From Thiobacillus denitrificans (GTDB taxonomy: Bacteria; Pseudomonadota; Gammaproteobacteria; Burkholderiales; Thiobacillaceae): a DNA stretch of 64,000 bases. The notes under the pieces are model-generated. The model had not been told where the DNA came from, did not search any database, and saw only the letters and a list, made by a program, of their open reading frames with translations. The position numbers and the translations under genes are program-made. Each line of letters starts with the position of its first letter. The first letter of the stretch is position 1. Of the stretch, positions 53,255 through 59,117 are shown in pieces. The DNA is taken from positions 62,001-126,000 of the forward strand of contig NZ_LDUG01000036.1 of assembly GCF_001530125.1 (NCBI RefSeq). The letters run 5' to 3'.

Positions 53255-55057
53255 ATGCCACCTGATTCCGCTCTCGATCTGCTCAACCGTGTCTTCGGCT
53301 ATCCCGCGTTCCGCGGCGAGCAGGCCGCCATCGTCGACACCGTCGCGGCGGGCGGCGACGCGCTGGTGCTGATGCCCACCGGCGGCGGCAAGTCACTGTG
53401 TTTCCAGATTCCCGCGTTGCTGCGCGAAGGCTGTGCGGTGGTGGTGTCGCCGCTGATTGCACTGATGCAGGATCAGGTCGCGGCGTTGAAAGAATTGGGC
53501 ATCGCTGCCGAGTTCCTGAATTCGAGCTTGGATAACGCGGCCGCGATGCGGGTCGAGCGCGAATTCGTTTCCGGGCAATTGAAATTGCTCTACGTTGCCC
53601 CGGAACGCCTGCTCACGCCGCGTTTTCAATCCCTGCTCGAACAGGCCCACGTCGCGCTGTTTGCCATCGACGAAGCGCACTGTGTGTCGCAATGGGGGCA
53701 CGACTTCCGCCCGGAATACCTCGGCCTGTCGGCCCTGCACGAGCGGTTTCCCAATGTTCCGCGCATCGCCCTCACCGCCACCGCCGACACCGCGACGCGC
53801 GCCGAAATCCTCACCCGGCTCGATCTCGGTGCTGCGCGCGTGTTCGTTGCCAGCTTCGACCGCCCCAACATCCGTTATCGGATTTCTGAAAAATCCGAGC
53901 CGCGGCGGCAGCTGCTGGATTTCCTGGGCGAGCACAAAGGCGAGGCCGGCATCGTCTATTGCAGCACGCGCAAGAAGGTCGAGGAAACCGCCGAGGCGCT
54001 CAAGCAGGCTGGCCTCACCGCATTGCCCTACCACGGCGGCATGGACAACGACACGCGCCGCCGTCATCAGGAAAAATTCCTGCGCGAGGACAGCGTCGTC
54101 ATGGTCGCCACCCTCGCGTTCGGCATGGGCATCGACAAGCCCGACGTGCGCTTCGTCGCTCACCTCGACCTGCCGAAATCGGTCGAAGGCTATTACCAGG
54201 AAACCGGCCGCGCCGGCCGCGACGGCGAGCCTGCCGAAGCGTGGATGGCGTGGGGCCTGCAGGACGTCGTCACCCAGCGCCGCTTTATCGACGAGGGCGA
54301 CGCCGAAGACGCGCACAAGCGCGTCGGTCACGCCAAGCTCGACGCCCTGGTTGGACTGTGCGAGGCCGCCAGCTGCCGCCGCGTCGCGCTGCTTTCCTAC
54401 TTCGGCGAAGCCAGCCAGTCCTGCGGCAACTGCGACGTGTGTCTGAATCCGCCGACGCTGTGGGACGGCACCGAAGCCGCGCAGAAACTGCTCTCCGCCG
54501 TTTACCGCACCGGCCAGCGCTTCGGCGCCGGCCACGTCATCGACGTGCTGCTCGGCAAGACCACCGAGAAAACCGACAAATTCGGCCACGGCCAGTTGAG
54601 CGTGTTCGGCATCGGCGCGACGCAAACTGACAAAGTCTGGCGCACCGTGCTGCGCCAGCTCGTGGTGCGCGGCCTGCTCGAAGTCGATCACACTGCCTAC
54701 GGCGCGCTCAAGCTCACTGCCGCCGCGCGGCCGGTGTTGAAAGGCGAGGAAACCGTCATGCTGCGCGCCATTGAAGTGCGCCCCGCACGCAGCAAGAAGT
54801 CGCGCTTCGCGCCCAGCTCCGGCGAAGGCGTCCACAACGACGAAGATCCGCTGTTCCTGTCTCTGCGCGCCTGGCGCCGCGAAACCGCCAACGAAAAAGG
54901 CGTCCCCGCCTACGTCATCCTGCACGACGCCACGTTGCGCGAGATCGCCGCGCGCCGCCCCGCCACGCTGGCGGAACTGGGTGAGATATCGGGGCTGGGG
55001 ACGAAGAAGCTGGAAGCCTACGGCGAGGCGGTGCTGGCGGTGGTTGAGGAGGGCTGA
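53255..55057 (+). CDS. recQ: ATP-dependent DNA helicase RecQ
   Basis: A 3'-5' helicase in recombinational repair. 600 residues: Walker A PTGGGKS, DEAH box DEAHCVSQWGHDFRPEY, motif VI QETGRAGRDGEPAEAW, the RQC zinc cysteines (CEAASCRR ... CGNCDVC), and a C-terminal HRDC domain ending near GLGTKKLEAYGEAVL. Complete. It lies amid toxin-antitoxin modules but is the normal chromosomal type. Confidence 0.96.
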   Translation: MPPDSALDLLNRVFGYPAFRGEQAAIVDTVAAGGDALVLMPTGGGKSLCFQIPALLREGCAVVVSPLIALMQDQVAALKELGIAAEFLNSSLDNAAAMRVEREFVSGQLKLLYVAPERLLTPRFQSLLEQAHVALFAIDEAHCVSQWGHDFRPEYLGLSALHERFPNVPRIALTATADTATRAEILTRLDLGAARVFVASFDRPNIRYRISEKSEPRRQLLDFLGEHKGEAGIVYCSTRKKVEETAEALKQAGLTALPYHGGMDNDTRRRHQEKFLREDSVVMVATLAFGMGIDKPDVRFVAHLDLPKSVEGYYQETGRAGRDGEPAEAWMAWGLQDVVTQRRFIDEGDAEDAHKRVGHAKLDALVGLCEAASCRRVALLSYFGEASQSCGNCDVCLNPPTLWDGTEAAQKLLSAVYRTGQRFGAGHVIDVLLGKTTEKTDKFGHGQLSVFGIGATQTDKVWRTVLRQLVVRGLLEVDHTAYGALKLTAAARPVLKGEETVMLRAIEVRPARSKKSRFAPSSGEGVHNDEDPLFLSLRAWRRETANEKGVPAYVILHDATLREIAARRPATLAELGEISGLGTKKLEAYGEAVLAVVEEG

Positions 55058-55072
55058 GCGCGCTGCGCCCCG

Positions 55073-55159
55073 CGTGTCGAACTGCTCGCGGATGGTGGGG
55101 TCTTTTGGCTACTTCTCTTTGTACTGGTCGAGCACCCAGTCGAGCGCGCAGCGGTTACG
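55073..55159 (-). pseudogene. Remnant of a type ISP-like restriction enzyme C-terminus
   Basis: The minus strand encodes RNRCALDWVLDQYKEK, an in-frame TAG, then PKDPTIREQFDT. This closely resembles the C-terminal NRSALEWVLDQYKEKxPKDPTIREQF segment of type ISP / large helicase-methylase restriction proteins. Only about 29 codons survive, and sequence on both sides is unrelated. Matched from memory of the family, not by a search. Confidence 0.5.
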
Positions 55160-55185
55160 CTAGCCCGCGGGGTTAGACGTCAAGA

Positions 55186-55401
55186 TCACAACGCCGCGAT
55201 GAATTCGTCTGGCGATAGGTCGGCTTGGCGCAGAACACCTGCAAGGGTTCCAACCTTGACTTCGCTGTGCATTGGAACGACGCAGCCTTTGGAACCACGC
55301 CGCATGATGACGTGGCTGCCGGATTGGCGAATTTTCACAAACCCCAACTGTTCAAGTGCCTTGACTATCGTGGCTCCTGAAACGTGCGGCAGCTTAGGCA
55401 T
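55186..55401 (-). CDS. hicA: HicA mRNA-interferase toxin
   Basis: A 71-residue double-stranded-RNA-binding-fold toxin. The catalytic histidine is in RQSGSHVIMRRG, and KALEQLGF precedes it. VPMHSEVKVGTLAGVLRQADLSPDEF is the usual C-terminus. It overlaps the upstream hicB by 8 bp. HicB first and HicA second is the less common order but is seen. Confidence 0.92.
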   Translation of the reverse strand: MPKLPHVSGATIVKALEQLGFVKIRQSGSHVIMRRGSKGCVVPMHSEVKVGTLAGVLRQADLSPDEFIAAL

Positions 55402-55600
55402 GTACGGAAACGCTGAACATGGTGACCAACGGATGCCCGGAAGCAGGTAGGGGAAACTCGGACAAATAGAGTGCCGTCGCCTCTGTCAGGTTGGCAATGG
55501 CCTCCTCGACCGTTTCACCTTGGGTGGTGGTGCCGGTTTCGGGATTGAGGGCAACATATCCGCCTTCTTCGGCGGGGGTAAGAACAGCTGTCAGTTCCAT
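55394..55600 (-). CDS. hicB: HicB antitoxin
   Basis: A 68-residue HicB-type antitoxin with the degenerate RNase H-like fold: MELTAVLTPAEEGGYVALNPETGTTTQGETVEEAIANLTEATALYL. It lacks a separate C-terminal DNA-binding domain, so it may be a short form. Translated before hicA and coupled to it. Confidence 0.9.
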   Translation of the reverse strand: MELTAVLTPAEEGGYVALNPETGTTTQGETVEEAIANLTEATALYLSEFPLPASGHPLVTMFSVSVHA

Positions 55601-55706
55601 GGCTGAATTCCGGGGGAAGGAAAGTTTAATTGTCGCGCATTCCGGGAGTTGGTGCCCAACGAATGAATGTGGGCTTGATTCGGCTCCACCTCGGCGTCTG
55701 GGTGGT

Positions 55707-55761
55707 GCGTGGTTGTTGACGCTTAAGCGTCTTTACAACCACGGCCTGCCCCTTGCGGGTG
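55707..55761 (+). repeat. 55-bp structured repeat, copy 2
   Basis: Same length, outer arms and 3' hairpin as the copy after efp (5964-6018). The inner stem is gacgc/gcgtc instead of gccga/tcggc, with two compensated pairs. It lies immediately downstream (minus sense) of the orphan antitoxin gene, where a toxin gene would be expected. Confidence 0.8.
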
Positions 55762-55772
55762 GAAGACATAAC

Positions 55773-55997
55773 TCATTTTTCGTAGCGCTGGCGGATACGT
55801 TCGAACACCGCCTCGCCAGGGGCGGATTCCACACGACCGGCGCGCAATTCATCAAGGCGGTGCTGGGCCACTTCCATCCAGGCGGAATCAACAGCGCTTT
55901 CCGGTGTGTTCAAACTGCGCAGTAGCGTATCTACCAGACGCGCCCGTTCTTCTATGGGCAGCGAAGCGACTTCATCTATCAACTCAACCGTTTTCAT
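55773..55997 (-). CDS. Addiction-module antitoxin (RelB-like, PF09720 type), orphan
   Basis: A 74-residue acidic helical protein: LIDEVASLPIEERARLVDTLLRSLN and WMEVAQHRLDELRAGRVESAPGEAVFERIRQRYEK, the typical addiction-module pattern. The partner ParE/RelE toxin, normally overlapping the stop, is missing. ATGAGTTATGTCTTC overlaps the stop and would encode MSYVF, but then runs into the 55-bp repeat and a stop codon. It is probably a decayed pair. Confidence 0.8.
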   Translation of the reverse strand: MKTVELIDEVASLPIEERARLVDTLLRSLNTPESAVDSAWMEVAQHRLDELRAGRVESAPGEAVFERIRQRYEK

Positions 55998-56122
55998 CTT
56001 CGACCCCCTTCATGTACGCCCCATCAAAGTTTACGCCCAACATCGTCCATTTCAGTTCGACCATGTCTTGATCCGGTGCCGCATCTCCTCGTTGCCGACC
56101 ACGTGGCGCTTGCCCCCCGCGC

Positions 56123-56332
56123 TTACTTCCAGTTCAGGTCGAGCTTGCGGTGCGTAGCCGCGCAATCCCGCAGATACAGATTGATCAGGCTCTGATAGGG
56201 GATACCCAACTCTTCCGAAATCGTTTTGAAATAAGCGATCGCGTCCTCGTCCAGCCGAATGGTGATTTGTTTCTTCAACTGCGAAGCGTAGGGGTTTTTG
56301 CGGGAGGGGGAGAAGTCATATTCTTTGCGCAT
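56123..56332 (-). CDS. brnA: BrnA/CopG-type antitoxin
   Basis: 69 residues: MRKEYDFSPSRKNPYASQLKKQITIRLDEDAIAYFKTISEELGIPYQSLINLYLRDCA matches the BrnA group with a ribbon-helix-helix core. The partner BrnT gene should lie just upstream, and only its C-terminal part is there (56343-56522). The antitoxin seems intact and may now act alone as a repressor. Confidence 0.82.
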   Translation of the reverse strand: MRKEYDFSPSRKNPYASQLKKQITIRLDEDAIAYFKTISEELGIPYQSLINLYLRDCAATHRKLDLNWK

Positions 56333-56342
56333 GGGGTCATCT

Positions 56343-56522
56343 TCAGGGGTAAGACTTCGATTCGCCCGCCGTTGCCTTGCGCGCGGAGATGATGCGAATG
56401 ACGTTGTCGTCGCTCCGGTAGCCATGGCAGACCAGGAGCAGCCGAAGTGAACTGCTCAGGCCCGCAATTTCTTTTGCCGGGTGAGCTTTAGCGCGATGGA
56501 ATGTCGAGAAAAAGTCCGGCTT
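56343..56522 (-). pseudogene. brnT: Truncated BrnT toxin (C-terminal part)
   Basis: This frame opens after a TGA and has no start codon. It encodes PDFFSTFHRAKAHPAKEIAG..., then LRLLLVCHGYRSDDNVIRI and ISARKATAGESKSYP, the BrnT C-terminus ending 10 bp before brnA. The N-terminal third (with the usual WDPxKAxxNxxKHGVxF) is absent. Its 5' end overlaps the last 35 bp of vapC, so the junction of the vapC module lies here. Confidence 0.7.
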
Positions 56523-56901
56523 TCACGGCTGCAAGTTTTAGCCCGCCATCCCAGCACGCCAGCGGTAAACCGCGCCGCAGAGCAAGCTCAAGGTAAGTCG
56601 CGTCATAGGCCGACAGACCGTAATGATCGGCCAGGGTAAAGAGCCTTTCCGGATCAGGCGTGTGGCGGTCGACTTCCAAACCAAGGGCGGTAAATCGCTG
56701 CACTGCACTTAACGCGAGTTCTGTCGTCAGTTTGCGCTGGCGTGACAGCTTGAGGAATACGTTGCTGAACTCGGAAAGAAATAACGCCGGAACGACGGCA
56801 TCCTGCGCGTTCAACAGCTCGAAAACCGCATCCGTGTAAGGCGTGGCTTCATCCGGTAGCAGCCAGCGCGCCGCCACCGAGCAATCCACCACAAAACTCA
56901 A
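56488..56901 (-). CDS. vapC: PIN-domain toxin, VapC family (second)
   Basis: 137 residues: D6 in FVVDCSVAARWLLPDE, E44 in LFLSEFSNVF, the LSAYDATYLELALRRG acidic motif and LACWDGGLKLAA. A complete PIN ribonuclease. It overlaps the antitoxin gene by 4 bp (ATGA). Its 3' end runs into the brnT fragment, which shows it arrived by recombination into brnT. Not closely similar to the VapC at 52485. Confidence 0.9.
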   Translation of the reverse strand: MSFVVDCSVAARWLLPDEATPYTDAVFELLNAQDAVVPALFLSEFSNVFLKLSRQRKLTTELALSAVQRFTALGLEVDRHTPDPERLFTLADHYGLSAYDATYLELALRRGLPLACWDGGLKLAAVKAGLFLDIPSR

Positions 56902-57134
56902 GGCCGATCCTCGTTAATCAGCGCTTCGATATCCACCTTGCCAGTTTTGCAGGACTTGCGGAAACGCTTGATCTCTTGGAGTGCGCGGGCTTTGTCCTGA
57001 AGGATTCTGGCGGGCGGCACCATCAAGGCGGCGGCCTCACCGCGCCGGGTAATCAGCACGGTCTCGCCCGCCGCGACTTTATCGAGCAGCTCAGCGATTT
57101 TTGCTTTGGCTTCAAATGCGCCTACGGTATGCAT
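56898..57134 (-). CDS. Phd/YefM-type antitoxin
   Basis: 78 residues: MHTVGAFEAKAKIAELLDKVAAGETVLITRRGEAAALMVPP is the classic Phd/YefM N-terminus. The charged C-tail (VDIEALINEDRP) binds the toxin. It pairs with the VapC at 56488. A perfect 12-bp palindrome lies 18 bases upstream. Upstream in-frame sequence is hsdS-derived and not part of the gene. Confidence 0.88.
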   Translation of the reverse strand: MHTVGAFEAKAKIAELLDKVAAGETVLITRRGEAAALMVPPARILQDKARALQEIKRFRKSCKTGKVDIEALINEDRP

Positions 57135-57152
57135 GGCGAGTGTCCTGTCAAA

Positions 57153-57164
57153 CTGGTTAACCAG
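57153..57164. promoter_or_regulatory. Palindromic operator of phd-vapC
   Basis: ctggttaaccag is a perfect 12-bp palindrome, 18 bases upstream of the antitoxin ATG. It fits autoregulation by the Phd-type protein; no clear -10 was assigned. Confidence 0.45.
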
Positions 57165-57225
57165 ATTGTAGAAGCGGGAACAGCGCATGGCAAGGCGATA
57201 TTCTGCACGGCGGCGAGCGCGGCAT

Positions 57226-57349
57226 CGCCCCAGACGCGGGCGAGGGTGGCCTGGATTTTTTGCTCGAAGCGGGCGATCAGTTCGCGGTTGGCGGCGACCA
57301 GCGCCGGCTCGGCTTCGATCTCGGCGACGATGGTTTGCTGGGTGGCGAG
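57226..57349 (-). pseudogene. Duplicated hsdS 3'-end fragment
   Basis: An ungapped 124-bp copy of 59147-59270 with 8 differences (about 94% identical), in the same orientation. It encodes ATQQTIVAEIEAEPALVAANRELIARFEQKIQ and on to RVWGDA, the last conserved region of HsdS. It begins 4 bp after the stop of the HEPN-like gene. The two copies bracket the DUF4917/HEPN cassette, one unit being 1921 bp. Confidence 0.9.
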
Positions 57350-57353
57350 GCAA

Positions 57354-58079
57354 CTATTCACTGGAGTACTGCTTCTGAAGAGTTTGGTAGAGGGACTCGA
57401 TGCCGGGAAAGTTGGGGTGCATCTCATGCTCCGAGATGTCGAAGGCGGCGCACAGCTCGATGTCTTTTTGGGAAAGGTAGTTTCCGTGGATGAGCACTTC
57501 GCGGATTTGATCAGCGTCATCGGAATATTCGCGGGTTTCGGGGTCGTTGCTCTCGGCGAGGAAGCGGGAATAGCAGCGCTGGATCATCGGGGCGGAGTGG
57601 GTTTGGATTTCGTCCACCACGCGGAGGATTTCGCGGATTTTGAGGTCGAGGGCGCTTTGCTCGCTGTAGAAGATATTGCCGTTGGGGTGGGCGGAATCGT
57701 TGCGGTCGTCCACGAGCTTGGCGTACGTGCCGATCTTGCCGTTGTCGCAGGCGATGAGTTTGAGCAGGCGCAGGATACTGCGCTCGTTCACTGAGCTGAA
57801 GACAAAGGGCGAGGTTGCTTCCAGCAGGCTCTTCTCAATGTCCTTGCCAAAGCCGATGAGGCCTTTTTCGAAGTCGCCTGGCTCCGTCTGCTTGATCTGC
57901 CAGATGTTGAAATATACGAAGCTCATGGTGAGCATGTGGTAGGCGAGGAAGGCGAACTGGTATTTGCCGTGTGTGTAGTTCGTCTCAAAGGCGTCCCACA
58001 GAAACTCGATGTATTCCTGCTCCTTCGGCGTCTTGAAGGAGAGAGGCAGGTAGTTGGCGAGTTCGGCGGCTTCTTCCAA
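57354..58079 (-). CDS. HEPN-like protein, partner of the DUF4917 gene
   Basis: 241 residues, helical, no membrane segment. LVDDRNDSAHPNG holds R126-x4-H131, the RNase motif of HEPN domains; the whole has no other domain I recognise. No ATG lies near the start: a TTG 3 bp after the DUF4917 stop fits the coding start (EEAAELANYLPLSF) and implies coupling. It is likely a ribonuclease effector or an antitoxin-like partner; inference from motif and position only. Confidence 0.65.
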   Translation of the reverse strand: MEEAAELANYLPLSFKTPKEQEYIEFLWDAFETNYTHGKYQFAFLAYHMLTMSFVYFNIWQIKQTEPGDFEKGLIGFGKDIEKSLLEATSPFVFSSVNERSILRLLKLIACDNGKIGTYAKLVDDRNDSAHPNGNIFYSEQSALDLKIREILRVVDEIQTHSAPMIQRCYSRFLAESNDPETREYSDDADQIREVLIHGNYLSQKDIELCAAFDISEHEMHPNFPGIESLYQTLQKQYSSE

Positions 58080-58082
58080 GGT

Positions 58083-59114
58083 TTAACCCCACACCTTCGC
58101 GGTTCCGCTGTCGAAGAAGTCCACTTTCAATTGTCTTTGTGTTCTGCGCGCAATAGCCATCGCTTGGGCGCGCCGGATGATAGCCTTATTTGCATCTGAT
58201 GCTGGGTCACCGAACAAACCGACGTAGACATGCGAAAGTTTGCCGCGCTCAATGAGCTTCAGGTAGTGCTCGTCATTTGCTGCAAGAGAGTGCCCATAAA
58301 TGAAGAGACATTGCTGAATCTCCTGAAAGCTCCTATATGCTTTGGCCAAGTAATCGCTGTGTCGAATCCGTTCAAGTTTCTCGGCGCTTGTTCCCTCGGC
58401 AACGAACAACGGAAACAAGTTTTGGCTCAACGCGTCGCGTGTTTGCTCGATGAGACGCACGCCAGTCCGCGTCCACGTATATTTTTGGACTTCGGTGCCA
58501 GAGTCAAACACGTGCAGAGCGCCATGAAGGAACCACATGTTTTGTTCGTGGCTTTGGCCTGCCTCCCAAACCACGTAGTCAGACTCGATGCCGGACTCAA
58601 TGTCTCCTTGCGAGGTGCGAAAGCCGTCATCTGAACTGATATCTCCATCATCGTCGCGATGCATCTGCGTCCAGTAAAGCAAGAGATCATAGTTAAGCGT
58701 ATAGGTCTTCTGAAAATGCGCCAGAAAGGTCTGACAGGCCGCATATTCCTCATCCCTGATATCGCTTGGCCGTTCCGGGTGACTCTTGGCGATGGTCTGG
58801 ACAAGAAGTTCTTTGAGTGAGTCCGCGTCGGCTCGCATTTGATCTGCCTGAGCCGGGGTTAGTCCATATCCTGTGGCAACTGCGGCCGCGTCGCGAATCA
58901 CCTTGATGACACGCTCAAAGTCAGTTGAACCAAGGGCGACAAACGCATTCCGCGCCGCTATAGGTAGCGCCGAAAAATCGGCCTGTTCAAAAAGCTTGTC
59001 GTATCGAAAGATGTTTGGGCGGCAAGCAATGCTAAAGCCGTTGCCGAGAAGCAAGTGCCGTTTGGTGTAATGATTGGAAGCTGTTATTGCCTCTTGGAAG
59101 GTCAGACAGTTCAT
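58083..59114 (-). CDS. DUF4917-type protein with SIR2-like motifs
   Basis: 343 residues. Motifs in order: HLLLGNGFSIACRP (20-33), TYTLNYDLLLYW (137-148), WFLHGALHVF (194-203) and CLFIYGHSLAANDEHYLKLI (269-288). This is the G-x-G-F-S, T-x-NYD, LHG and YGHS series of SIR2-like proteins, seen in NAD-degrading antiviral effectors. It starts 3 bp after hsdMS on the same strand and is coupled to the HEPN-like gene. NADase activity is inferred, not shown. Confidence 0.75.
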   Translation of the reverse strand: MNCLTFQEAITASNHYTKRHLLLGNGFSIACRPNIFRYDKLFEQADFSALPIAARNAFVALGSTDFERVIKVIRDAAAVATGYGLTPAQADQMRADADSLKELLVQTIAKSHPERPSDIRDEEYAACQTFLAHFQKTYTLNYDLLLYWTQMHRDDDGDISSDDGFRTSQGDIESGIESDYVVWEAGQSHEQNMWFLHGALHVFDSGTEVQKYTWTRTGVRLIEQTRDALSQNLFPLFVAEGTSAEKLERIRHSDYLAKAYRSFQEIQQCLFIYGHSLAANDEHYLKLIERGKLSHVYVGLFGDPASDANKAIIRRAQAMAIARRTQRQLKVDFFDSGTAKVWG

Positions 59115-59117
59115 GGC

